A stretch of 21,401 bases of DNA from an uncultured Eubacteriales bacterium. GTDB lineage: Bacteria; Bacillota; Clostridia; Oscillospirales; Acutalibacteraceae. Within the stretch, counting starts at the first letter, position 1. Each line of letters begins with the position of its first letter. Both the position numbers and the translations under genes were made by a program. Where the stretch lies: positions 1-21,401 of the forward strand of contig CAKSQT010000028.1 of NCBI GenBank assembly GCA_934486755.1, written 5' to 3'. A model generated the notes under the pieces. The model saw nothing but the letters and a program-made list of their open reading frames with translations. It was not told the DNA's origin and made no database searches. Of the stretch, positions 14,329 to 21,401 are shown piece after piece.

Positions 14329-15048
14329 ATGTATAACATATTGGTTTGCGACGATGAGCGTGATATTGTTTCCGCTCTGAAAATATATCTTGAAGCGGAG
14401 GGGTATAACGTTTTTACTGCATATAACGGTAATGAAGCGGTGGAAACGGCAATGCGCGAAGATGTTCACCTTGTTCTTATGGACATAATGATGCCGATAT
14501 GCGACGGGATTACCGCTATGGTGCGTTTAAGGGAGCAGAGCAATATTCCTGTAATACTTCTTACCGCAAAGGGCGAGGATACCGATAAGGTACTCGGTCT
14601 TAACGTCGGCGCGGACGATTATGTGACAAAGCCTTTTAATCCTGTTGAACTGCTTGCAAGGGTGCGCTCGCAGCTGCGCAGATATATGCAGCTCGGCGGC
14701 GGTACTGTCGAAAAAAGTGAATCCGATTATGTAATCGGCAATATACATCTTAATGATAAATCAAAGCAGGTGTTTGTTGACGGCGACGAAGTATCGCTCA
14801 CTCCTACCGAATTTGAAATACTAAAACTTTTAATGAAAAATGCGGGAGACGTTCTTTCCCCGAAAGAGATATATTCAAAGGTCTGGGGAGATACGGCATA
14901 CGGCTGTGAAAGCACCGTTGCGGTACATATACGCCATCTGCGTGAAAAAATAGAAATTAATCCCGCTGAGCCGCGTTTTTTAAAGGTGGTCTGGGCGCAC
15001 GGATACAAAATGGAAAGGGAACAGCCTTATGAGAAAACTTTTAAGTAA
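14329..15048 (+). CDS. OmpR/VanR-type response regulator
   Basis: A 239-residue two-domain response regulator. The receiver (1-120) has the acidic pair Asp8-Asp9 (VCDDE), phosphoacceptor Asp52 (VLMDIMMP), Thr79 (ILLTAKG) and Lys101 (TKPFNPVEL). The C-terminal winged-helix domain (about 138-232) has SLTPTEFEILKLL, the recognition helix region ESTVAVHIRHLREKIE and the closing wing KVVWAHGYKME, typical of the OmpR/PhoB group. It is expected to bind tandem repeats once phosphorylated by the histidine kinase encoded next. Start: the ATG at 14329 follows GGGAG by eight bases; the ATG six codons upstream would precede the transcript start. The kinase gene begins 20 bases before this gene ends. It leads an operon with kinase, amidase and TVP38-like genes. 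Confidence 0.93.
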   Translation: MYNILVCDDERDIVSALKIYLEAEGYNVFTAYNGNEAVETAMREDVHLVLMDIMMPICDGITAMVRLREQSNIPVILLTAKGEDTDKVLGLNVGADDYVTKPFNPVELLARVRSQLRRYMQLGGGTVEKSESDYVIGNIHLNDKSKQVFVDGDEVSLTPTEFEILKLLMKNAGDVLSPKEIYSKVWGDTAYGCESTVAVHIRHLREKIEINPAEPRFLKVVWAHGYKMEREQPYEKTFK

Positions 15049-16906
15049 TCTTGCAGTAAAGATAATTGCGATAATACTGTCGGTTCTTACCTTTGCTGTA
15101 ACTATTGTTTCTGTAATGTCGGTAATTGTGATGACTGACAGGGGCTTTTATACCGACAATAAATCTGCTCTTGAAGACTCGCTTTTTTCGGGATACGGCA
15201 ATACCGCCGTTTGTGATATTGCCACGCTGTTTTATACAGGCGGCGATTTGGACGATTACAGCAAAAGAAGTGGTATTGATTGCACCGTTACGGATACGGT
15301 GACAGACGAAGAATACTATTCCTCACGCAGCGGGGACAATTATACCTACACCTATAACGGTACGGGTACTTTTGATAATTATGCTGACTTTTCCGAGGAG
15401 ACCGAAAGTACCGCAAAAATTGAAAGCGTTGATATTACGGTGTTTTTTACCGAGAATTTCGAGAAATCGGCAAAAATTCGTTTTGAAAAAACGCTTATGG
15501 ACACATTTTATTCAATGAGGTACAGTATAATTGTTATCGGTGCAATTGCCGCTTTGGTTACATTGGCTCTTATGATTTTCCTTATCTGCGCCGTAGGCCA
15601 CAGAAGCGACGGCACTTTGAGCCTTAATCATCTCGATAAAGTTCCGTTCGATATAATCGCGGTGATATATGCAATAGGCACGTTCTTATGTGTGGGCGCG
15701 GTTGCGGAAACCTACGGATATACCGAAATCGCGATTATGGCGTGTATAGTGGGTGAAGTAATATATCTGCTTTCACTCGCGTTTGTTCTTACCTTTGCGG
15801 CGCGTATAAAGCTCGGAACGCTCATAAAAAACACGGTTATATACAGGCTTATAAAAGTTCTCTGGAAATGTGCTAAAAAGGTTTACGGCAGTCTTAAATA
15901 TGTATTTAAGAACCTTTCGCTTGTGAAGAAAACTGTTGTAATATGCCTTGCTGTCATATTTGTCGGGTTTATCGGAGTATCCTCGCTTGCCTACTCAATT
16001 TACGGTCTGCAATGGTTTTGGATATTATTCTCGGTTGCAATTTCCGCCTTCGCGGTGTATTCTGTTATAATAATGCAGAAAATTAAAATCGGCGGAGAGA
16101 AAATTGCTTCGGGCGATCTTGAACATAAGATAGATACACAGTATATGTACGGTGAATTTAAGGATTTCAGCGAGAGTCTTAATAACATAAATCTCGGATT
16201 GCAGGCGGCGATAAATGAAAAAATGCGTAGCGAGCGGTTTAAAACCGAGCTTATCACAAATGTTTCTCACGATATTAAAACGCCGCTTACGTCGATAATC
16301 AATTATGTTGACCTTATAAAAAAAGAATATCCCGACGGTGAAAATATAGGCGAATATATTGAGGTGCTTGACAGGCAGTCGGGCAGACTCAAAAAGCTGA
16401 TTGAGGACCTTGTAGAGGCTTCAAAGGCGTCTACGGGCAATATTGCCGTTAATCTCTCCGAATGTGAGGTAGGGGTTCTGCTTTCGCAGACGGTGGGCGA
16501 GTTTGACGATCGGTTAAAAAAAGCGGGAATACAGCCGATATTAAATCTTCCCGAAACACCCGTTATAATAATGGCGGACGGACGGCATTTGTGGCGTGTT
16601 TTTGATAATCTTATGAGCAATGTCTGCAAGTATGCCCAGTCTGGAACGCGCGTATATTTAGATGTTGCCAATGTCGGCGGAAAAGCGGTAATTGTGTTTA
16701 AAAACATATCCAAATTTGAACTTAACGTATCGGGCGACGAACTTTTGGAACGCTTTGTCAGGGGTGATTCTTCAAGGAATACCGAAGGCAGCGGTCTCGG
16801 ACTTTCAATAGCACAAAGTCTTGTAGCATTGCAAAACGGAAGTCTTAATATAGTCACCGACGGCGACCTCTTTAAGGTGATAATGACATTTGATATAAAA
16901 AATTAG
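15029..16906 (+). CDS. Multi-pass sensor histidine kinase
   Basis: A 625-residue membrane kinase that partners the upstream regulator. Membrane segments: one at about 10-35, then an external domain (36-160) rich in Tyr, Ser, Thr and Asp (ESTAKIESVDITVFF), then helices near 165-189, 206-226, 232-257, 303-325 and 328-350. A HAMP-like linker follows (351-390, KIASGDLEHKIDT). The kinase core has the phospho-His414 (VSHDIKTPLTSI), the N box (RVFDNLMSNVCKYA, Asn527) and a glycine-rich loop (RGDSSRNTEGSGLGLSIA, 578-594). The usual DxGxG box is replaced by VFKNISKFEL, as I recall in other clostridial VanS-like kinases. The 20-base overlap with the regulator gene implies coupled translation. The signal sensed is unknown; the company of an amidase and an exporter suggests envelope state or peptides. 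Confidence 0.92.
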   Translation: MRKLLSNLAVKIIAIILSVLTFAVTIVSVMSVIVMTDRGFYTDNKSALEDSLFSGYGNTAVCDIATLFYTGGDLDDYSKRSGIDCTVTDTVTDEEYYSSRSGDNYTYTYNGTGTFDNYADFSEETESTAKIESVDITVFFTENFEKSAKIRFEKTLMDTFYSMRYSIIVIGAIAALVTLALMIFLICAVGHRSDGTLSLNHLDKVPFDIIAVIYAIGTFLCVGAVAETYGYTEIAIMACIVGEVIYLLSLAFVLTFAARIKLGTLIKNTVIYRLIKVLWKCAKKVYGSLKYVFKNLSLVKKTVVICLAVIFVGFIGVSSLAYSIYGLQWFWILFSVAISAFAVYSVIIMQKIKIGGEKIASGDLEHKIDTQYMYGEFKDFSESLNNINLGLQAAINEKMRSERFKTELITNVSHDIKTPLTSIINYVDLIKKEYPDGENIGEYIEVLDRQSGRLKKLIEDLVEASKASTGNIAVNLSECEVGVLLSQTVGEFDDRLKKAGIQPILNLPETPVIIMADGRHLWRVFDNLMSNVCKYAQSGTRVYLDVANVGGKAVIVFKNISKFELNVSGDELLERFVRGDSSRNTEGSGLGLSIAQSLVALQNGSLNIVTDGDLFKVIMTFDIKN

Positions 16907-16919
16907 GACGGGGATAAAA

Positions 16920-17651
16920 ATGTCTGAAAAAACAGAAAGAAGTTTATCTTACAGCAAAAGACGCGCCTTACGCCGAAGAAAACTGTTTATACGCAGGTTT
17001 GTGCTGTTCTGCCTGATAGTAATATCGGCGGCGGCAGGCGTGTTTGCGGGGACGGAGCTTTACGCTTGTTTTTACAGTACCGCAAAAAGCACGAATACAA
17101 ATTCCGAAGCGGAATCGGCAGGAAAGGTTAAAAAGGCGGAAGAACTTGCAATGCCTGATTGGGTGACGGTGGATCTCATACATAAGCACGGCAATGCAAG
17201 GAGCGGGACAAAGCTATCGGGTATTAACAATATAGTCATTCATTATGTCGGTAATCCAGGCACTACCGCAAAGAACAACCGCGACTTTTTTGATAAAGAA
17301 AACACAGATGTCAGTTCAAACTTTGTTGTTGGGCTTGACGGTGAGATAATACAGTGCCTGCCCGTTTACGAAAAGTCGGCGGCAAGTAACTGGCGCAATA
17401 GTGACACAATTTCAATAGAGGTCTGCCACGAGGACGAGGACGGCAAATTCAACAGCCAAACCTATGCGTCGGTCGTTAAGCTGACGGCGTGGCTTTGCAA
17501 AGAATTTGATTTAAAGTCAAGCGACGTAATACGCCATTATGATATAACAGGTAAGATGTGTCCCGTTTACTATGTTAATAACAAGGACGCGTGGAAAACT
17601 TTTTTAAAGGACGTTGAAAAGGGAATAAACGATTATGGAACACAACAGTGA
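16920..17651 (+). CDS. Membrane-anchored N-acetylmuramoyl-L-alanine amidase (Amidase_2/PGRP fold)
   Basis: A 243-residue peptidoglycan amidase that cuts the bond between muramic acid and the stem peptide. A basic cytoplasmic start (KRRALRRRKLFIRR) and one membrane helix (about 25-45) anchor it outside the cell. A short linker (50-80) leads to the T7-lysozyme-like domain: zinc ligands His108 (VIHYVGNPGT), His206 (IRHYDITGK) and Cys214 (MCPVYY), plus a likely catalytic Glu167 (SIEVCHEDEDG). All ligands are present. The Cys ligand is normal for this branch. It lies 13 bases after the kinase gene with a GGACGGGG ribosome site, and its end overlaps the next gene by 17 bases. Membership in a two-component operon suggests regulated wall remodelling or recycling rather than constitutive separation. 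Confidence 0.9.
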   Translation: MSEKTERSLSYSKRRALRRRKLFIRRFVLFCLIVISAAAGVFAGTELYACFYSTAKSTNTNSEAESAGKVKKAEELAMPDWVTVDLIHKHGNARSGTKLSGINNIVIHYVGNPGTTAKNNRDFFDKENTDVSSNFVVGLDGEIIQCLPVYEKSAASNWRNSDTISIEVCHEDEDGKFNSQTYASVVKLTAWLCKEFDLKSSDVIRHYDITGKMCPVYYVNNKDAWKTFLKDVEKGINDYGTQQ

Positions 17652-18336
17652 TAGGTTCAGCGATTCTCAAAAAAGAATAATAAGCATCTGCATAATCGGC
17701 GCACTTGTTTTGTTTTGCGCGGCGGTTACATATTTTGTCGGCGTTCCTATGGTAAGGTTTGTTTCGGAACCGCAAAAGTTTAGGAATTGGGTGCAGTCTC
17801 ACGGTGTTTGGAGCCGCTTTGCCTTTATAGGAATGACCGTGTTTCAGGTGGTGATTGCTCTTGTGCCTGGCGAACCGTTTGAGATAGGCGCGGGTTATGC
17901 CTTCGGCGCGGTTGAGGGTACGCTGCTTTGCGTCGCGGGTATAACGCTCGGAAGCGCTTTGGTGTTCTTTATTGTCAGAAAATTCGGGCAAAGAGCGGTA
18001 GAAGTATTTTTCAGCTACGATAAAATCAAATCGCTTAAATTTTTGCAGAACGAAAAAAAGTTGGACGTTATAATGTTCACCGTGTTTTTCTTGCCCGGAA
18101 CGCCTAAGGACCTGCTTACTTATTTTGCGGGGCTTACCGAAATGAAATTTTTAAAGCTGATAATCATTACAACGGTTGCGCGGCTCCCCTCGGTGATAAC
18201 GTCAACCGTCGGCGGAAGTGCGCTCGGCGTTAAAGAATATGAACTTGCGGCTGTTGTTTTTGCCGCAACATTGGCGATAAGCGTGACGGGATTAATAATC
18301 TATAACGCTATCTGCCGTAAAAGAAATAAAAAATAA
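17635..18336 (+). CDS. TVP38/TMEM64-family (DedA-like) membrane protein
   Basis: A 233-residue integral membrane protein of the SNARE-associated/VTT family. Seen: a first membrane helix (about 14-36); the re-entrant motif PGEPFEIGAGYAFGAVEG; helices around GITLGSALVFFIVRKFG; then the signature FFLPGTPKDLLTYFAGLTEM with its Pro-Gly pairs; RLPSVITSTVGGSALG; and a last helix near 206-226. DedA/VTT proteins are linked to lipid scrambling, notably undecaprenyl-phosphate or phosphatidylethanolamine flipping, and to envelope stress tolerance; which lipid is moved here is unknown. The start codon lies 17 bases inside the amidase gene, after a GGGAA site. It closes the operon that begins with the response regulator. 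No clear terminator follows. Confidence 0.88.
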   Translation: MEHNSDRFSDSQKRIISICIIGALVLFCAAVTYFVGVPMVRFVSEPQKFRNWVQSHGVWSRFAFIGMTVFQVVIALVPGEPFEIGAGYAFGAVEGTLLCVAGITLGSALVFFIVRKFGQRAVEVFFSYDKIKSLKFLQNEKKLDVIMFTVFFLPGTPKDLLTYFAGLTEMKFLKLIIITTVARLPSVITSTVGGSALGVKEYELAAVVFAATLAISVTGLIIYNAICRKRNKK

Positions 18337-18346
18337 ATAACGGGTG

Positions 18347-18375
18347 TTGACAACAGCCAGCGCGTGTGGTATAGT
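18347..18375 (+). promoter_or_regulatory. Sigma-A promoter of the ABC exporter gene
   Basis: A perfect TTGACA (18347-18352), a 17-bp spacer and TATAGT (18370-18375) form a strong promoter 53 bases before the ABC gene, so the gene need not rely on read-through from the two-component operon. A doubled TAGTAC (18395-18400 and 18404-18409, 9-bp period) lies in the leader. Confidence 0.8.
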
Positions 18376-18428
18376 ATGAGTGTATTATTTGAAATAGTAC
18401 AGTTAGTACGTAAATTTGGAGGTTCTTT

Positions 18429-21164
18429 ATGTTAGAAACAAAAGATTTAGTAAAAATCTATAAACCTAAAAAAGGCGTGCCCGTAACGGCGCTTGACCAT
18501 ATTTCTCTGAAATTTCCAGAAAAGGGAATGGTCTTTCTGCTCGGAAAATCGGGAAGCGGAAAATCAACCCTGCTGAATGTGTTGGGCGGACTTGACAGGT
18601 ATGACGGCGGCGAAATAACCATTATGGGTGTTTCGTCAAAGAATTTCAAGCAACGGCATTTTGATTCATACCGCAATACCTACGTCGGTTTTATATTTCA
18701 GGAGTATAACATTCTTGATGAATTTTCCGTGGGCGCAAATATCGCTCTTTCAATAGAACTTCAAGACAGAAAAGCCGAAGATAAGGAAATCAACAAAATA
18801 CTTAAAGAGGTTGATTTGGAAGGCTTTGGAAATAGAAAACCGAATGAACTTTCAGGCGGTCAGAAGCAACGCGTCGCAATAGCGCGCGCTCTGGTTAAGA
18901 ATCCTAAAATAATAATGGCGGACGAACCTACGGGCGCGCTTGATTCAAATACGGGAAGACAGGTTTTTGACACGCTTAAAAAGCTGTCGGAAAGCAAGCT
19001 TGTAATAGTTGTCTCGCACGACCGTGAGTTTGCCGAACAGTATGCCGACCGTATAATTGAGTTGTCCGATGGCAGGGTAATAAGCGACGTTGAGCTTGAT
19101 AATGAGTATAACGAAGCTGTAACAGACACGTTGAATTTCCACGGAAATACTGTTGACATACCCTCAGGTTACCATTTGACCGAGGAAGACAGGGAACAAA
19201 TTAATAAGTATATAGATGAATTGAACGGTAAGGAAATGAGCTTATCGGTTGTCGGCAAGAGCAATGCGGCAAAACGGTTCGTTAATACCGATACGTCAAA
19301 AATAGCCGCTCTCGATTCAGCTAAATTCAAGCTGATAAAATCAAAATTACCGTTAAAAAGCGCCTTTAAAATAGGCGCGAGCGGACTTAAATATAAAAAA
19401 TTCCGTCTTGTAATGACAATTATACTCTCCTGTATTTCGTTCGGACTTTTCGGTCTTGCGGATACATTCGGTTCATATAACCACGCAAAGACCTGCGCGA
19501 ATTCTCTTATTGATACGGGCGTTGAATATACCTCGGTAGCAAAATCAAAGAATATTAAGTCAAAGACTTCAAGCTATTGGCATTCGGGCAATTACAAAAT
19601 TTCCGAAGAAGATATAAAACAAATTTCGGATGGAATGGGCGTTAAAATGCGCGGAGTCTATAAGCCGACAGAGGCGGGACTTGATTTCTCCGAGCAGACA
19701 GATACCGATGTTAAACTCACCGAAACCGAATACGGCATATATACTCCCTGCTTTTCGGGCGGTTTTTCCGATATAACAAACGATATTATTAAAGAAATGA
19801 ATTTTAAAATTCTTTGCGGAGAATTGCCGAACGGTGAAAAGGACGAAATCGCAATAAGCGAATATATTTACGAGGTTTTCAAAAAGGCAGGATATTTTGA
19901 CGGAGTTACGCTCACTACCGACGCAAAAGGCACCCAAATACCTCTCTATCAAAAAATTGAAAAGCCCGAAGATATGATAGGTAAAACGATTACTCTTGAC
20001 AAAACAAAGTTTACCGTGACCGCGGTAGTGGATACGGGCTTTGATGTAAGCAGATATGAGGATTTGACCAAGAAGAAGGATCACCAGTCAAGCGCCGAAA
20101 AAATGGTTGATTACGTCCTCTATAACGAATACTGCGCTGCGTCCGCTTACAGCTATGCAGGCGTGGTTATGACGGGCGACGGATATGTTAAGCGTATGAT
20201 AGAAAACAGCCCGAATATGTCGGCTATTACCGAGGGATTTTTGAGCTTTTACGGCAATGAGGCAAATGTTGACCCAAACAATCTTGCGCGCTTGTCAGAT
20301 GTTTCAAACGAAAAAATAATCTGGGCAGACGGCGAAAAAAGCCAGCTCGGCGAAAAAGAAATAATCATAACGTCGGATCTTATTAATTACGACGGCGAAG
20401 AAGCGATTGCCGATTATAATGAATTGTTAAAGAAAAAGCCTGAGCTTTCGGCTTGGCAGTACGATTACGTCGATGACGAACAGGTTGAAGGGTACAAAAT
20501 AGTCGGCATAATTGATACTACTTCTCAGGACAGCAAATCAAAGCTCTCGTCCTGCGTTGTCGCCGCAGACAGCTTGTATAACGAATTTTGCGAGGGCAGG
20601 GACTATGTATATTCGTACGCAATAGGCAAAATGCCGTCGGAACGCTCGCAGATATACGATATGGTTGATTATTGCTATAACAATAACCCAAATGTCCGTT
20701 TCGGAATACAGAATTCCGTAACATTTGAACTGGACGCAATAAACGATGTTCTTAAAACCGTATCAAAGTATTTCCTTTATATCGGTATAGGCTTTGCGGT
20801 ATTTGCGGCGCTTATGCTTGCAAACTTCATAGCTACAAGTATATCCCACAAAAAGCAGGAGATAGGTATTCTCCGCGCTATCGGCTCACGCAGTAACGAT
20901 GTGTTCAGGATATTCTTCTCCGAGAGCTTTATAATAGCCGCAATCAACTTTGTGCTGTCATCAATAGGAGTTTTTGCGGCGACTGTAATAATTAACAGCC
21001 TGCTAAGAGAAAAGCTGGGCATACTTGTTACGGTTCTTAACTTCGGTTTAAGGCAGATATTGCTTGTTTTGGCTGTAAGTATAATAGTAGCCTTTATTGC
21101 AAGCTATTTGCCTGTAAAACGAATTGCGTCAAAGAAACCTATCGACGCAATACGCGACAGATAA
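18429..21164 (+). CDS. MacB-like ABC exporter, ATPase fused to FtsX-type permease
   Basis: A 911-residue fusion. The N-terminal ATPase (1-225) has Walker A GKSGSGKST (39-47), Q-loop Gln91, signature LSGGQ (141-145), Walker B IIMADEP (161-167) and His197, in the LolD/MacB subfamily. A charged linker (225-320) leads to one membrane helix (about 327-347), a very large extracytoplasmic domain (about 350-770), then three C-terminal helices with FtsX-type motifs (KQEIGILRAIGS; LPVKRIASKKPIDAIRD). That is the MacB topology, which moves substrates by mechanotransmission rather than through a channel; Gram-positive relatives handle peptides, lipoproteins or antimicrobial agents. The outer domain is about twice the usual MacB size. 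A GGAGG site six bases before the ATG sets the start. It follows the two-component operon, and an acyl-AMP ligase gene follows 18 bases later. Confidence 0.93.
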   Translation: MLETKDLVKIYKPKKGVPVTALDHISLKFPEKGMVFLLGKSGSGKSTLLNVLGGLDRYDGGEITIMGVSSKNFKQRHFDSYRNTYVGFIFQEYNILDEFSVGANIALSIELQDRKAEDKEINKILKEVDLEGFGNRKPNELSGGQKQRVAIARALVKNPKIIMADEPTGALDSNTGRQVFDTLKKLSESKLVIVVSHDREFAEQYADRIIELSDGRVISDVELDNEYNEAVTDTLNFHGNTVDIPSGYHLTEEDREQINKYIDELNGKEMSLSVVGKSNAAKRFVNTDTSKIAALDSAKFKLIKSKLPLKSAFKIGASGLKYKKFRLVMTIILSCISFGLFGLADTFGSYNHAKTCANSLIDTGVEYTSVAKSKNIKSKTSSYWHSGNYKISEEDIKQISDGMGVKMRGVYKPTEAGLDFSEQTDTDVKLTETEYGIYTPCFSGGFSDITNDIIKEMNFKILCGELPNGEKDEIAISEYIYEVFKKAGYFDGVTLTTDAKGTQIPLYQKIEKPEDMIGKTITLDKTKFTVTAVVDTGFDVSRYEDLTKKKDHQSSAEKMVDYVLYNEYCAASAYSYAGVVMTGDGYVKRMIENSPNMSAITEGFLSFYGNEANVDPNNLARLSDVSNEKIIWADGEKSQLGEKEIIITSDLINYDGEEAIADYNELLKKKPELSAWQYDYVDDEQVEGYKIVGIIDTTSQDSKSKLSSCVVAADSLYNEFCEGRDYVYSYAIGKMPSERSQIYDMVDYCYNNNPNVRFGIQNSVTFELDAINDVLKTVSKYFLYIGIGFAVFAALMLANFIATSISHKKQEIGILRAIGSRSNDVFRIFFSESFIIAAINFVLSSIGVFAATVIINSLLREKLGILVTVLNFGLRQILLVLAVSIIVAFIASYLPVKRIASKKPIDAIRDR

Positions 21165-21182
21165 AATATACGGGGTGTTACA

Positions 21183-21401
21183 ATGAAAAATATTCTCGAA
21201 ATGGTCGAGCACTCCGCTCTGAACTATCCCGAAAAGTTGGCTTTTCGGGATAGCGAGAGCGATATAACCTATTTGCAGTTGGTGGCAAAGGCTAAAAAGA
21301 TCGGCACAGAAATCGCAAAAAGCGGTATTTGCGGCAGACCTGTCGCCGTAATTATTGATAGGTCGGTAAAATGCCTTACGGCAATGCTTTCGGTGCTATA
21401 C
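21183..21401 (+). CDS. AMP-forming acyl/amino-acid ligase (adenylation domain), 5' part only
   Basis: The first 73 residues of a gene that runs off the window. MVEHSALNYPEKLAFRDSE, then DITYLQLVAKAKKIGTEIA and RPVAVIIDRSVKCLTAMLSV, are the opening strands of the ANL superfamily, as in DltA, NRPS adenylation domains and acyl-CoA ligases. These activate an acid as its adenylate and load it on a thiol. The AMP-binding core is beyond the window, so substrate is open. The GGGGTG ribosome site and the 18-base gap after the exporter gene suggest co-transcription. D-alanine activation for teichoic acid (dlt-like) or a small nonribosomal product would both fit an envelope block. Codons 14-24 contain a perfect 13-bp inverted repeat. 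Confidence 0.82.
   Translation, partial: MKNILEMVEHSALNYPEKLAFRDSESDITYLQLVAKAKKIGTEIAKSGICGRPVAVIIDRSVKCLTAMLSVLY
21224..21253 (+). repeat. Perfect 13-bp inverted repeat inside the start of the ligase gene
   Basis: CTATCCCGAAAAG (21224-21236), a 4-base TTGG apex and CTTTTCGGGATAG (21241-21253) give a perfect hairpin within the coding sequence, starting 41 bases after the A of the start codon. No T-run follows, so a simple terminator is unlikely. Confidence 0.8.

Noticed and set aside
18395..18409. Doubled TAGTAC in the leader of the ABC gene as an operator
   Set aside because: The 9-bp spacing is unlike OmpR-family tandem sites, and the motif differs from the ATCTTAA repeat near the regulator's own promoter; too short to support alone.

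Overview
The window looks like chromosome of an anaerobic, moderately AT-rich Firmicute, most likely a Clostridia/Oscillospirales (Ruminococcaceae-like) gut bacterium. This is inferred from gene content (RNase Y, ZapA next to a U32 peptidase, archaeal-type phosphoglycerate mutase, TtcA-like enzyme, VanR/VanS-type two-component system, MacB-like ABC exporter in a Gram-positive setting), strong AGGAGG-type ribosome binding sites and canonical sigma-A promoters. No rRNA, tRNA, CRISPR array, prophage or insertion sequence was recognised.

Layout. 1-171: tail of an AraC-family regulator, convergent with a family 3 glycosidase (206-1792, minus). 1950-3028 (minus): a two-gene operon of a DivIVA-like coiled-coil protein and an orphan beta subunit of a class I fumarase/tartrate dehydratase. 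3177-4013: TtcA-like tRNA thiolation enzyme. 4014-4233: non-coding interval with a long nested inverted repeat and a 7-bp tandem repeat. 4234-6604 (minus): zapA and a U32 peptidase. 6753-7976: apgM. 8022-9866: a divergent pair of a DMT-family transporter and an AraC regulator, with a strong direct repeat around the regulator's promoter. 9912-11465 (minus): RNase Y with a leader of about 170 nt containing hairpins. 11789-13138: family 1 beta-glucosidase. 13183-14157 (minus): Xer-type tyrosine recombinase. 14329-18336: four-gene operon of response regulator, histidine kinase, membrane-anchored amidase and TVP38/DedA-like membrane protein. 18429-21164: MacB-type ABC exporter with its own promoter, followed 18 nt later by the start of an AMP-forming acyl/amino-acid ligase cut off by the window end.

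How it fits together. Most of the window is housekeeping: division, RNA decay, tRNA modification, glycolysis and sugar hydrolysis. The right-hand third is a cell-envelope block, in which a two-component system is co-transcribed with a peptidoglycan amidase and a DedA/TVP38-type protein and sits directly upstream of an exporter and an adenylating enzyme. This suggests an envelope-stress or antimicrobial-peptide response, or the edge of a small-molecule cluster. The most unusual signals are non-coding: paired direct repeats at AraC-type promoters (53-bp and 21-bp spacing), the compound inverted repeat at 4029-4126, the RNase Y leader, and a perfect 13-bp hairpin inside the ligase gene.
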